DNA from: Geomonas sp. RF6 | GTDB lineage: Bacteria; Desulfobacterota; Desulfuromonadia; Geobacterales; Geobacteraceae | Direction: 5' to 3' | NCBI RefSeq assembly: GCF_021044625.1 | Contig: NZ_CP087999.1 | Location: forward strand, 2,063,001 to 2,127,000 | DNA: 64,000 nucleotides | Part shown: one piece after another, positions 1-11,899 of the stretch | How the letters are laid out: every line of letters starts with the position of its first letter | Position numbering within the stretch: the first letter of the stretch is position 1 | The notes under the pieces: generated by a model | The model's database searches: none | The model's input: only the letters and a program-made list of their open reading frames with translations | What the model was told of the DNA's origin: nothing | Translations under genes and position numbers: made by a program

Positions 1-2
1 CG

Positions 3-371
3 CGCTTTCATCTCTACACGGTTCCCGGGCAGGTCTTCTACGATGCGTCGCGAAAGCTGATCCTGAAAGGTGTGGACGGGGTGGTGTTCGTGGCGGACTC
101 GCAGGAAGAGCGGATGGATGCCAACATCGAGTCGGTGGAGAACCTGCGCATCAACCTGGAGGAGCAGGGGTACGATCTGGACAAGATCCCCTACGTTGTC
201 CAGTACAACAAGCGCGACCTGCCGAACCTGGTGAGCGTGGAGGAGTTGAGGCGGGAACTGAATCCGACGGGAGTGCCCGATTTCGAGGCGTGCGCCACGA
301 CCGGCGAGGGGGTCTTCGAGACGCTGAAGGCGGTGGCAAAGCTCATACTGCACGATCTGAAAAAAGGGTAG
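3..371 (+). CDS. mglA: MglA-type small Ras-like GTPase, 3' part
   Basis: Only the last 122 residues are present; the 5' end with the P-loop lies outside the window. Visible are a VPGQ switch II (the usual DxxG region), the VFVADSQ strand and the NKRDLP guanine-specificity motif (NKxD class), followed by a short C-terminal helix. This pattern is that of MglA, the polarity GTPase of gliding and twitching bacteria that cycles on the membrane with its GAP, MglB. Its role here in cell polarity or pilus/flagellum placement is known from the family, not shown by this sequence. It is followed by a strong hairpin terminator and faces uvrC. Confidence 0.9.
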   Translation, partial: RFHLYTVPGQVFYDASRKLILKGVDGVVFVADSQEERMDANIESVENLRINLEEQGYDLDKIPYVVQYNKRDLPNLVSVEELRRELNPTGVPDFEACATTGEGVFETLKAVAKLILHDLKKG

Positions 372-382
372 AGAAAGAAAAA

Positions 383-414
383 GCGGCGAGGTGGAAACCT
401 CGCCGCTTTTCGCT
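383..414. terminator. Bidirectional terminator between mglA and uvrC
   Basis: A perfect 10-bp stem (GCGGCGAGGT with ACCTCGCCGC) closes a GGAA loop. It is flanked by an A-rich run on the left and T-rich sequence on the right, so it can serve both convergent genes. Confidence 0.85.
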
Positions 415-437
415 TTTGGGCCACCTTTTTGTGGCTC

Positions 438-480
438 GTCCGACTAGTCCGACTGGTCTGACTGGTCTGACTGGTCTGAC
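438..480 (-). repeat. 9-bp tandem repeat inside the uvrC 3' end
   Basis: About 4.8 copies of a 9-mer read on the minus strand as GTCAGACCA/GTCGGACTA. It encodes the (Ser-Asp-Gln)n tail of UvrC and its stop codon. A sister array of the same 9-mer lies at 61410-61463, just after another gene. Confidence 0.85.
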
Positions 481-2336
481 AGCGGTACCGCTGGATGCAG
501 CCTCTCGTACACCGCCTGCGCGGCGCTCCCCCCCAGCCCCGGAACCGCTTCGAGCTCTGCGAGGGAGGCCTCCTGCACTTTCCTCAGGCTCCCGAAATGC
601 ATCAGCAGGGCCTTCTTCCTCTTCGGCCCGATCCCCGGCACATTTTCCAGCTCCGAGGTCGTGATCTTCTTGCTCCGTATCGCTTTGTGGTAGGTGATGG
701 CAAAGCGGTGCGCCTCGTCGCGAATCCGCGCCAGCAGGAGGAGCGCGGGGGAGTTCTGGCGCATCGACACCGGGTTCTTCCGCCCGGGGAGAAAGACCCT
801 CTCCTCGCTTCTCTTTATCTCCGCCTGCTCCATCTCCCGCTCGACCCGGCTCTTGGCGAGCCCCGCGGCCTGCACCCCTGAGACGTCCAGCTCCCTCAGG
901 ACCGAAGTCAGGACATTGAGCTGCCCGATGCCGCCGTCCACCACGATGAGATCGGGAAAGGCTTCCTTCTCCTCGCCGCCGGAAAAGCGGCGCGACAGCA
1001 CCTCCCGCATCATCCCGAAGTCGTCGGACTGCAGCACCTCGCGGATGCGGTAGCGCCGGTACAGCGATTTCTGCGCCTTGCCGTCCACAAAGACGACGCG
1101 GCTCCCCACCGCCATCTCCCCCTGGATGTTGGAGATGTCGTAGCACTCGATGCGCGACGGGGGGGCGGGGAGGGCGAGCTTGTCGGCAAGCTCCGACAGC
1201 ACTTTCGTCGTCTCCCCCTCCTTCGCCGCGCGCTCCTTTGCCGCGGTCAGGGCATTTTTCTCGGCAAGCTTCACCATATCGAGCTTCGCGCCGCGCTGCG
1301 GCACCGCGATGCGCACCCTCTTTCCGGAAACCTCCGAGAGAAGTTCCTCCAGAGCGTCCGGCTCCGGGATCGGGATCGGGAGGAGTATCTCCGGCGGGAT
1401 CGGGGTTCCCTGGCCGTAGTACTCGTTGAGGAAGGAGGCGAGTCCCTCTTCCGTCTCCATCTCCCAGGCGAAGCAGAAGTTGCGGCTTCCGGTGAGGGCG
1501 CCGCCGCGGATGTGCAGAAGGGCGATCTGCACGTCGTCCCCTTCCCGGCAAAAGGAGAAAACATCGCTGTCCCCGCCGCGCGCGACGACCTTCTGGCGCT
1601 CCACGGTCATCTCGATGTAGCGGACGAGGTCTCGGTAGCGGGCCGCCTCCTCGTACTGCATCTCCTCGGACGCCTTGTTCATCTTCGTGCGGAACATCCG
1701 CGCGATCTCGGTGTTCTTCCCCTCGAGGAAGAGGGCGGCTCCCTCGGCGAGCGCCATATACTCTTCCGCCGTGATCTTGTTGTGGCACGGGGCGGCGCAC
1801 TGCTTCATCTGGTAGAAGAGGCAGGGACGGTTGCGGCGTCGGCACGCCTCCATCGGGTAGTGGCGCAGCGGGAAGATCTTGTACAGCTGCTTCATGACCT
1901 CGCGTGCCGCCACCGCCGAGGAGTATGGGCCAAAGTAGCGGGCGCCATCGGAAGGGACCTTGCGCACGATGGAGAGGCGCGGGAATTCTTCCTTCATGTC
2001 CATGCGCAGCGAGAAATACGTCTTGTCGTCGCGCAGGTTGATGTTGTAGCGCGGGCGGTGCTGCTTGATGAGCGTGTTTTCGAGGATCAGCGCTTCTTTT
2101 TCGGTGTCGGTGACGATGTACTCGAGGGCGCAGACGCGCTGCATGAGGAAGCGGATCTGGTAGCGCGCGTCCTGGGCAGGCTTGAAGTAGCTCTTCACCC
2201 GCTTCTTGAGGTCGCGCGCCTTCCCGACATAGAGGACGGTCCCCTTCTCGTCCTTCATGATGTAGACGCCGGGGGAGTTGGGGAAATTGTTGATGGTATC
2301 GGAGAGGATCACTGATTCACACTGCGTGGGCAACAA
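444..2336 (-). CDS. uvrC: UvrC, excinuclease ABC subunit C
   Basis: UvrC makes the dual incision in nucleotide excision repair after damage recognition by UvrA and UvrB. The 630-residue product shows the GIY-YIG nuclease near the N-terminus (SPGVYIMKDEKGTVLYVGKA), a central UVR motif for UvrB contact (SEEMQYEEAARYRDLV), the RNase H-like C-terminal nuclease (IECYDISNIQG) and a final helix-hairpin-helix pair (VPGIGPKRKKALL and VPGLGG). The extreme C-terminus is an odd SDQSDQSDQSD tail made by a 9-bp tandem repeat. The start is uncertain: a TTG opens the frame at 2336 and a GTG at 2312 fits the family N-terminus better, but neither has a clear ribosome binding site. Confidence 0.96.
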   Translation of the reverse strand: MLPTQCESVILSDTINNFPNSPGVYIMKDEKGTVLYVGKARDLKKRVKSYFKPAQDARYQIRFLMQRVCALEYIVTDTEKEALILENTLIKQHRPRYNINLRDDKTYFSLRMDMKEEFPRLSIVRKVPSDGARYFGPYSSAVAAREVMKQLYKIFPLRHYPMEACRRRNRPCLFYQMKQCAAPCHNKITAEEYMALAEGAALFLEGKNTEIARMFRTKMNKASEEMQYEEAARYRDLVRYIEMTVERQKVVARGGDSDVFSFCREGDDVQIALLHIRGGALTGSRNFCFAWEMETEEGLASFLNEYYGQGTPIPPEILLPIPIPEPDALEELLSEVSGKRVRIAVPQRGAKLDMVKLAEKNALTAAKERAAKEGETTKVLSELADKLALPAPPSRIECYDISNIQGEMAVGSRVVFVDGKAQKSLYRRYRIREVLQSDDFGMMREVLSRRFSGGEEKEAFPDLIVVDGGIGQLNVLTSVLRELDVSGVQAAGLAKSRVEREMEQAEIKRSEERVFLPGRKNPVSMRQNSPALLLLARIRDEAHRFAITYHKAIRSKKITTSELENVPGIGPKRKKALLMHFGSLRKVQEASLAELEAVPGLGGSAAQAVYERLHPAVPLSDQSDQSDQSD

Positions 2337-2402
2337 AGGTGGATTCGTACTGAAAATGCGGCGTGCATGGCGGGAGGGAGGCCCCGCTCACGCACAAGGT
2401 GC

Positions 2403-2747
2403 CTACTTCCTCCCCGGCTTTGCGGAGCCGCCACGGCTGAACCCGCCGGGGCGCTTCCCCGCACCGCGGCTTCCCGGCTTGTACCCGGCGGTCGTGTGCT
2501 TCTGCGGCGTCGCGATGGAGACGGTGATGGTGCGGTCCATGACGATGGCGCCGTCGAGGGAAAGGATGGCATCCTTCGCCTCGGCTTCAGTGGACATCCT
2601 CACGTAGGCGCACCCTTTCGACTGCCCCGTGTGGGGGTCGGTGATAATATGGACCGAGGTAACGGTTCCCGAGACGGAAAAGACCCTCTTCAGGTCCTCT
2701 TCGGTGGCGTCGTACGACAGTTTGCCGACGTATAGCTCCTTGGCCAT
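2403..2747 (-). CDS. RRM-domain RNA-binding protein
   Basis: A 114-residue protein made of one RNA recognition motif and a short basic tail. The RNP2-like strand ELYVGKLSY and the RNP1-like GCAYVRM are visible; the tail is rich in Gly, Arg and Lys (PGSRGAGKRPGGFSRGG). Such single-RRM proteins bind single-stranded RNA and are often cold- or stress-linked in bacteria; the target here is unknown. The ATG at 2747 is chosen because AAAGGAGC lies about 9 nt upstream, so longer N-terminal extensions are not real. It sits upstream of uvrC on the same strand. Confidence 0.88.
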   Translation of the reverse strand: MAKELYVGKLSYDATEEDLKRVFSVSGTVTSVHIITDPHTGQSKGCAYVRMSTEAEAKDAILSLDGAIVMDRTITVSIATPQKHTTAGYKPGSRGAGKRPGGFSRGGSAKPGRK

Positions 2748-2831
2748 TTGTTCTTGCTCCTTTCTGATGACTGCAATGCAATTTACTCTAGCACACCGGA
2801 GGGGCGGCCGTCCCGCGCCTCTCGGTGACAC

Positions 2832-3692
2832 TCACCGTTTGTCGAGGGGGATGACCAGAGTCTGCCCCGGCTTCAGCCGCTCCAGTTCCCTTAGATGGTT
2901 CAGCCGCTTTATCTCCGGAAGGAGCGGGGCTCCGGCACTCTCGCCGATTCCGTGGGACGCCAGAATCTTCCAGATCGTGTCCCCCTCCCGCACCAGGTGC
3001 GAAATACGTCGATCCGCCGGCGCAGCGGCCGGTACCTCCCGCAGCTTCTCCTGGGCGGACCCTGGTTGCGGGGCCGGTGCGGGAGTCGCTGCCTGCGGCG
3101 CCGCCGGAGCTATTCGCTGCGGCGTTACCTGCGCGACGGTGGCTGGAGGGGCGGGATGTTTGACGAGATGGGCGGCGATGGCTCCAGTCCCGATGGCGGC
3201 TATGAGGGCGGCGACATACCACACGCCGCGGCTGCTGCGCCCGCTTCCATCCCCTTCATCATGATGCGCGGAGAAAAGCAGGTCCCTTGCGGCTTCAGCG
3301 GGCGCCGGAGCCGCAGCATCGCCCTTTTCACGTGCCGACTCTATGGCGCCCAATGTTATGCAGGCCGTGATGGCTCGCTCGAGCGCCGCGTCGTCCTGCG
3401 CCGTAACTAGCGTTTCACATCGGATGCGGTCGGCACTGTCGCGGTCGGCAGCCAGCAGCACGACCTTCGTCGTCGGAGGGAGGAGCCTGTTGAGGTACGC
3501 CAGCACCTCGTCCCCGCTCACGCCGGAGATCGTGCCCTGCACGAAGGCGTGGGAAGGGGGCGCGGCGGCTATCTCCTCTTCACCTTGCGCGAGCGTGGGC
3601 ACAATGCGCAGCCGGTTCTCCAGCGCGCTGCTCGCCCGGGTGAAGAGTTCGGATACTCTCTGCTGGTCTGTGATCACCAGGATGTCTGCCAT
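2832..3692 (-). CDS. Membrane protein with degenerate receiver-like N-terminus and C-terminal LysM
   Basis: This 286-residue protein starts with about 115 residues that look like a receiver fold (DILVITDQQ, then a KVVLLAADRDSAD strand) but lack a clear phosphoacceptor Asp. A single transmembrane segment (VWYVAALIAAIGTGAIAAHLV region) and a Pro/Ala-rich linker follow. A LysM domain closes the protein (REGDTIWKILA to LKPGQTLVIPL), which would bind peptidoglycan. I infer N-in topology with LysM outside the membrane. The start at 3692 is chosen for the GGAGG just upstream. Its biological role is not known to me. Confidence 0.75.
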   Translation of the reverse strand: MADILVITDQQRVSELFTRASSALENRLRIVPTLAQGEEEIAAAPPSHAFVQGTISGVSGDEVLAYLNRLLPPTTKVVLLAADRDSADRIRCETLVTAQDDAALERAITACITLGAIESAREKGDAAAPAPAEAARDLLFSAHHDEGDGSGRSSRGVWYVAALIAAIGTGAIAAHLVKHPAPPATVAQVTPQRIAPAAPQAATPAPAPQPGSAQEKLREVPAAAPADRRISHLVREGDTIWKILASHGIGESAGAPLLPEIKRLNHLRELERLKPGQTLVIPLDKR

Positions 3693-3852
3693 AGACCCGG
3701 CCTCCGCTGAATTACAACAGGCCATCTTAGGAGAGGCGAAAGGAATTGGCAACTTGTTTCGAACGGTGCGGCGGGGGAGGGGCGAAAGGATTCGAGGGGA
3801 GAGCAGGAGAGGGATGCTTTTGACTACGCGGATCTACGACATCCCCGCCCCG

Positions 3853-3880
3853 CCCTCCCCTCGAAAGGGGGACTCTTGAA
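3853..3880. repeat. Degenerate G/C palindromic repeat (family 2)
   Basis: CCCTCCCCTCGAAAGGGGGA resembles the copies at 23265-23300 and 31168-31272. It lies just beyond the stop codon of the small cytochrome gene. Confidence 0.45.
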
Positions 3881-3882
3881 GG

Positions 3883-4131
3883 CTAGTTCTTGTGGCAGGA
3901 AGTGCAGAGGGGATCGCTGACCCGGCGGCTCATCTGCGCCTCGCGATTGCGCGGTACCCCTTTTCCCATCAGCTTCTCGCCGATCTTGTGGCAGTCAAAG
4001 CAGTTCTTACCCTTCAATGCCTGGTGCATGCGCACCATCGCGGGATTCTTGCTGTGGCATTCGTTGCACTCAAAGGCTTGCGCCTGCACTGCACCGAGTA
4101 GCAGCGTTATCAGGAGGGTAGATGTCTTCAC
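3883..4131 (-). CDS. Small periplasmic three-haem c-type cytochrome
   Basis: The 82-residue product has a signal peptide (KTSTLLITLLLGAVQAQA) and three CxxCH haem motifs: CNECH, CFDCH and CTSCH. Extra His residues between them (MVRMHQAL) could serve as distal ligands. This resembles the small c7/c3-like cytochromes of metal-reducing bacteria that shuttle electrons in the periplasm. The start is the GTG at 4131, preceded by AAGGAG; a longer open frame upstream has no homology or ribosome binding site. A perfect FNR-type palindrome lies about 80 bp upstream. The electron partner cannot be told from the sequence. Confidence 0.85.
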   Translation of the reverse strand: MKTSTLLITLLLGAVQAQAFECNECHSKNPAMVRMHQALKGKNCFDCHKIGEKLMGKGVPRNREAQMSRRVSDPLCTSCHKN

Positions 4132-4209
4132 GTTGACTCCTTCGTTCTTTGATCTGCAGTGGCGAGCCCATTGCTGAAGGCACAGTAGCGGCAACAGAAG
4201 GGAGTTGCC

Positions 4210-4223
4210 TTGACCTAAGTCAA
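4210..4223. promoter_or_regulatory. FNR/Dnr-like operator TTGAC-N4-GTCAA
   Basis: TTGACCTAAGTCAA is a perfect palindrome of the CRP/FNR-family type. It sits in the divergent region between the cytochrome gene (start at 4131, minus) and parA (start at 4357, plus). Distance and function suggest the cytochrome as the target. Confidence 0.5.
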
Positions 4224-4356
4224 AGACAGCCAAAGCGAGGACGCCCTTCGGGGTGAGAAAAGACTTTCCATAGCGTCGGCGGTGTGTTAATTTTTCTGGT
4301 CTTTCGCTGGCTGCCTTCCCCGTATCGGCGGCGGTACAACAACCTGGAACCTGAAA

Positions 4357-5133
4357 ATGGCAAAGATAATCTGTGTGGCAAATCAAAAAGGAGGGGTGGG
4401 AAAGACCACGACGGCAGTCAATGTCGCCGCCTCTCTCGCCGTGGCCGAACGGCGCGTGCTCCTGGTGGACCTCGATCCGCAGGGGAACGCCGGAAGCGGC
4501 GTAGGGGTCGACAAGGGTGCCCTCGAGGAGAGCGTCTACGACTGCCTCATCAACGACGCGGCCCCTTCCTCCATCGTGCTGCAGACGGAGCTCCCCTATC
4601 TGCACCTTCTCCCCGCCACCTCCGACCTCGCCGGGGCCGAGCTCGAGCTCGCCGGCATGAGCGGGCGCGAGCGCAGGCTGAAGAAGGTGCTGGCGACTCT
4701 CTCCGACTCCTACGACTATATTTTTATAGATTGCCCCCCTTCGCTCTCCCTTCTGACCATCAACGCCATGACTGCGGCGGATTCCGTCCTGATCCCGCTG
4801 CAGTGCGAGTTCTACGCGATGGAGGGGCTTTCACAGATTCTGAAGACCATTTCGCTGATCCAGCAGGGGCTGAACAGTCCGCTCTACATCGAGGGAATCC
4901 TCCTCACCATGTTCGACGCGCGCAACAACCTGTCGCGCCAGGTGAGCGAGGAGATCAGGGCACACTTCAAAAAGGAAACGTTCGCCACGGTGATTCCCCG
5001 CAATGTGCGGCTTTCCGAGGCTCCCTCCCACGGCAAGCCGATCGTGCTCTACGACATCACCTCGCGCGGTGCCATGAGCTACATGGAACTGGCCAAGGAG
5101 ATCATAGTTCGGGAGGCTGCACATGGTGGTTAA
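4357..5133 (+). CDS. parA: ParA/Soj chromosome partitioning ATPase
   Basis: A 258-residue ParA of the short chromosomal type, without an N-terminal HTH. The deviant Walker A KGGVGKTTTAVN is at residues 11-22, the Walker A' DLDPQGNAGSG follows, and Walker B is FIDCPPSLS. ParA forms dynamic gradients on the nucleoid and segregates ParB-parS complexes. It overlaps parB by 11 nt, so the two are translationally coupled. As in known Geobacter genomes, the pair lies directly upstream of the F1 ATP synthase operon. No parS palindrome was found in the window. Confidence 0.96.
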   Translation: MAKIICVANQKGGVGKTTTAVNVAASLAVAERRVLLVDLDPQGNAGSGVGVDKGALEESVYDCLINDAAPSSIVLQTELPYLHLLPATSDLAGAELELAGMSGRERRLKKVLATLSDSYDYIFIDCPPSLSLLTINAMTAADSVLIPLQCEFYAMEGLSQILKTISLIQQGLNSPLYIEGILLTMFDARNNLSRQVSEEIRAHFKKETFATVIPRNVRLSEAPSHGKPIVLYDITSRGAMSYMELAKEIIVREAAHGG

Positions 5134-5965
5134 AAAGATGGGACTCGGGAAAGGAATGGGAGCGCTCCTGCCGGTGGTGGAGGAGCAGGGGAAAAAGTAC
5201 TTCTCCTGCCCGATCGAGGACATAAAGCCGAACAAGGACCAGCCGCGCAAGACCTTCGTGAACGAGAAGCTCGAGGAGCTTGCGGCGTCCATCCGGGAAA
5301 AGGGGATCATCCAGCCCCTGGTCGTGGTGCGAAAGGGTGACCACTACCTCCTGATCGCGGGGGAGAGGCGCTGGCGCGCGGCGCAGAAGGCGGGGCTTCG
5401 CGAGGTGCCGGTGGTGATCCAGGACGTCTCCGAGGAGACGGCCCTGGAAATGGCCCTGATCGAGAACATCCAGCGCGAGGACCTGAACGCGGTGGAGGAG
5501 GCCGAGGCATACCGCCAGCTCCTGGAGCGCTTTTCCCTTTCACAGGAAGAGCTCGCCAAGAGGGTGGGAAAGGAGCGCTCGACGATCGCCAACGCCCTCA
5601 GGCTCCTGAAACTCCCGCACGAGATCAAGCGCGACCTCGCCGAAGACCGCATATCGATGGGGCATGCCCGGGCGCTCCTCACCCTGGAGACCCTGGAGGC
5701 GCAGAAGGAAGCGCGCGACGAGATCGTGAAGAACCACCTCTCCGTGCGTCAGGCGGAAGCGCTGGTGAAGAAGGCGAAGTCGGCGGCCGCCCCCAAAAAG
5801 AGGGTGCCGGCGCGCGACGGGGAGGAGCAGGACCTCATGGAGCGCCTGCAGCGGCATTTCCAGGCGAAGGTGGCGATCCGCCGCAGCGGCCGCGGTGGAA
5901 AGCTGGAGATCAGCTTCGGCGACATGAAGGAGTTGACGAGGATCATCGACCTGCTCAACCTCTAG
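5123..5965 (+). CDS. parB: ParB/Spo0J CTPase and DNA-binding partition protein
   Basis: A 280-residue ParB. It has the LGKGMGALL N-terminal ParA-stimulating segment, the CTP-binding boxes (NKDQPRKTF, then the ENIQRED box in the middle), and the GERRWRAAQ motif. A helix-turn-helix region for parS recognition (SQEELAKRVGKERSTIANALRLL) and a C-terminal dimerisation region follow. It loads on parS as a clamp and works with ParA in origin segregation. The start overlaps the end of parA. Confidence 0.96.
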   Translation: MVVKKMGLGKGMGALLPVVEEQGKKYFSCPIEDIKPNKDQPRKTFVNEKLEELAASIREKGIIQPLVVVRKGDHYLLIAGERRWRAAQKAGLREVPVVIQDVSEETALEMALIENIQREDLNAVEEAEAYRQLLERFSLSQEELAKRVGKERSTIANALRLLKLPHEIKRDLAEDRISMGHARALLTLETLEAQKEARDEIVKNHLSVRQAEALVKKAKSAAAPKKRVPARDGEEQDLMERLQRHFQAKVAIRRSGRGGKLEISFGDMKELTRIIDLLNL

Positions 5966-6296
5966 GGCGCGGGCCCCGCATGCTCAGAGCCATCAAAAGC
6001 TCATAAACGGGAGCCGCTCCTGAGTGTGAGGGAGGCTGATCTTAATCCTTCACCAGCTTCAGACGAGACTTTGTTCCTTTTTTTTAATTTTATGCTTTCG
6101 CCCGGTGCGAAACACTGATAACATGCAGCTGCATTGCCCTCGGCTGTCGACGCCTTGAGGGCAACTGAAGCTCGTCCGGAGTCCGTCGCTCCACCCTTCA
6201 TACTTCTTTCCTTCACTGAAGGATCCCTTCCCGATACGACAGCTCAACGACGACCTCTCGTGTATACCGCGGGTGAATTAAAACCCGATAGACTGC
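5966..6296. other. Intergenic stretch between parB and the atp F1 promoter
   Basis: About 330 bp without a convincing gene. The sequence is less GC-rich than its surroundings, with a T-run near 6076-6088. Open frames across it are short, have no ribosome binding site and resemble nothing I know. Apart from the promoter listed next, I see nothing in it. Confidence 0.6.
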
Positions 6297-6325
6297 TTGA
6301 CAGTACGGGGGTTTTGTGTTAGTTA
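6297..6325 (+). promoter_or_regulatory. Candidate sigma-70 promoter of the atp F1 operon
   Basis: TTGACA at 6297-6302, a 17-bp spacer, then TAGTTA (a weak -10). It lies about 80 bp before atpF'. The first ten bases, TTGACAGTAC, are identical to those of the candidate F0 operon promoter at 29865-29894. Confidence 0.5.
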
Positions 6326-6402
6326 TCCCCTGTTTTGCGCCAAGGCTATATTGTATTCGCATCATTGAATAGCTCAAAAATGAAACGGCAAGAGGTGGTT
6401 TG

Positions 6403-6828
6403 GTGATCAACTTAGACATCACGTTTGTAATCCAGCTGGTCAATTTCCTGGTCCTGATGCTTTTGCTCAATCAGTTCCTGTACAAGCCCGTCAGAAAAGT
6501 GCTTGCCCAGAGAACTGCCGAGATCTCCGGGGCCAAGGAGAAAAGTGCTGCCGTTGACGCCGAGGTGCAGGAAAAGATGGCCGAGTACGAGGCACGCCTG
6601 CGTGCGATCCGCAGCAGCGCCGCCGACGAGCGTGGCGCCCTGAAGAAGGAAGCGGTCGCCCAGGAGACGGCAATCCTCGAGAAGGCGAAGGACGAGGCCA
6701 CCGAGAAGGTCTCCGCCATCAAGGCGCGCGTGGCCAAGGAAGCTGAAGATGCACGCCAGCTCCTGAAGGACAGCGCTCAGACCCTGTCTGCCGAGATCTG
6801 TGAGAAAGTCCTGGGGAGGAGTTTGTAG
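6403..6828 (+). CDS. atpF': ATP synthase F0 subunit b' (AtpF'/AtpX)
   Basis: A 141-residue peripheral-stalk protein: a short N-terminal membrane helix (ITFVIQLVNFLVLMLLLNQFLY) followed by a long charged, Ala-rich coiled coil ending SAEICEKVLGRSL. With subunit b it forms the heterodimeric stator of the ATP synthase, as in photosynthetic and many delta-type bacteria. A GTG at 6403 is preferred over the TTG at 6400 because AGAGG ends about 7 nt before it. It is the first gene of the F1 operon. Subunits a and c are not here but at 28.1-29.2 kb. Confidence 0.93.
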   Translation: MINLDITFVIQLVNFLVLMLLLNQFLYKPVRKVLAQRTAEISGAKEKSAAVDAEVQEKMAEYEARLRAIRSSAADERGALKKEAVAQETAILEKAKDEATEKVSAIKARVAKEAEDARQLLKDSAQTLSAEICEKVLGRSL

Positions 6829-6829
6829 C

Positions 6830-7429
6830 ATGCAAAGAAAGAAGATTACCCGGATAGCGGTAGCAGCCGTTCCCTTCGCCCTTATCGTGGGGCTGTGCGC
6901 CATCGGCTACTGCGCCGAGGAGGGTGCGCACCACGTCGACAAGGCCGCCCAGATGAAGGACTTCATGTGGCGCTGCGTCGACTTTGCGGTCCTCGCCGGC
7001 ATCCTCGTGTACGCCATCAAGAAGGCGGACATGAAGGGGACCCTCGCCGCACGCCGCAGCACCATCGAGCGTCAGCTGAAGGAAGCGGTCGCCGCAAGGG
7101 AGCTCGCCGAGGCGAAGTTCAACGAGTACAGCGACAAGCTGGCCCGCGCCAACAAGGACATCGAGGAGATGTCGGCAAACATGAAGCGTGAGGGTGAGCT
7201 CGAGAAGGAGCGCATCATCGCCGAGGCGCAGACCACCGCCGCCCGCATCCTGGAGCAGGCTGAGGCTGCCGCCAACCAGGAAGTGCAGAAGGCGAGGGCT
7301 GAACTCCGTGCCGAAGCGGCGAAGCTCGCGGTTGAACTCGCAGAGCAGAAGATCAAAGCAAACATTGCAAAGGGCGACCAGGACAAACTGGTGGGCGACT
7401 ATATTTCCAAGGTGGTGACTCTACATTGA
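6830..7429 (+). CDS. atpF: ATP synthase F0 subunit b
   Basis: A 199-residue b subunit. The N-terminus has a hydrophobic, signal-like stretch ([20 protein letters not shown]) and a second membrane segment ([19 protein letters not shown]). A long helical stalk rich in Ala, Glu and Lys follows. It pairs with b' to hold F1 against rotation. The start at 6830 lies 1 nt after the b' stop with AGGAG upstream. Its own stop overlaps the atpH start. Confidence 0.94.
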   Translation: MQRKKITRIAVAAVPFALIVGLCAIGYCAEEGAHHVDKAAQMKDFMWRCVDFAVLAGILVYAIKKADMKGTLAARRSTIERQLKEAVAARELAEAKFNEYSDKLARANKDIEEMSANMKREGELEKERIIAEAQTTAARILEQAEAAANQEVQKARAELRAEAAKLAVELAEQKIKANIAKGDQDKLVGDYISKVVTLH

Positions 7430-7968
7430 GCGCAAACGCTATTGCCAAACGTTATGCAAAAGCCCTCGTGCAGATAGGCTCTGAAGAGGGGGCAGTGGAG
7501 AAGTACAACACTGAGCTCACCCGCTTCAGCGGACTTCTCGCCGAGAACCGTGAACTGGGAGCGGTGTTTGCCAACCCCGCCTACGGTGTTGAAAAGAAGG
7601 CTGAGATCCTGAAGGAGATGGTCGCGAAGCTCGGACTCTCCACCACGGTATCCAACCTGCTCATGCTCCTTCTTGAGCGCGGCCGCATCTCCGTCGTTCC
7701 GGAGATCGCAACCCGCTACGGCGCCTTCGCCGACGAGCTTTCCGGCGTTATCCGCCCGGTGGTGACCTCCGGTCTCCCGCTGGAGCCGGCCCAGGTCGAG
7801 GAGATCAAGGGCGCTCTGGCGAAAGCAACCGGCAAGAAGGTTGAGCTCAAGCTGGAAGTTGATCCGTCGCTCATCGGCGGCGTGGTAGCCAAGATCGGCG
7901 ATAAGGTATTCGACGGAAGCGTGAAGACACAGTTAGCTAGACTTCAGGATATATTACAGAAGGGGTGA
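7426..7968 (+). CDS. atpH: ATP synthase F1 subunit delta
   Basis: A 180-residue delta (OSCP-like) subunit that links the b/b' stalk to the top of the alpha3beta3 head. It begins [17 protein letters not shown], the typical N-terminal signature, and ends with the family pattern [21 protein letters not shown]. The start is a TTG that overlaps the atpF stop (ATTGA), so translation is probably coupled. Confidence 0.95.
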   Translation: MSANAIAKRYAKALVQIGSEEGAVEKYNTELTRFSGLLAENRELGAVFANPAYGVEKKAEILKEMVAKLGLSTTVSNLLMLLLERGRISVVPEIATRYGAFADELSGVIRPVVTSGLPLEPAQVEEIKGALAKATGKKVELKLEVDPSLIGGVVAKIGDKVFDGSVKTQLARLQDILQKG

Positions 7969-7977
7969 GACGGTTCT

Positions 7978-9486
<1,509 letters not shown>

Positions 9487-9504
9487 TCAAGGACGGAAAG
9501 CGTA

Positions 9505-10371
<867 letters not shown>

Positions 10372-10385
10372 CACTTTAAAAATAG

Positions 10386-11831
<1,446 letters not shown>

Positions 11832-11851
11832 TTAATTACAGGCACAAGTAG

Positions 11852-11890
11852 AGGGGAGGGCGCATGCCTTCCCCTCCCCTTTCGCCTTTT
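11852..11890 (+). terminator. Hairpin in the atpD-atpC gap, possible attenuator
   Basis: A 9-bp stem (AGGGGAGGG at 11852-11860 with CCCTCCCCT at 11872-11880) is followed by the T-rich TTCGCCTTTT. It ends about 10 nt before atpC and could reduce expression of epsilon or stabilise the upstream mRNA. Confidence 0.5.
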
Positions 11891-11899
11891 GAGGTTAAT

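Noticed and set aside
3883-4605. Long N-terminal extension of the three-haem cytochrome frame
   Set aside because: The extension crosses the parA start region and has no signal peptide; the GTG at 4131 has AAGGAG and opens directly into a signal peptide.
4357-5965. A parS site near parAB
   Set aside because: CACGTG cores elsewhere in the window (for example 21597, 43979) lie inside genes and lack the flanking TGTTYC/GRAACA arms.
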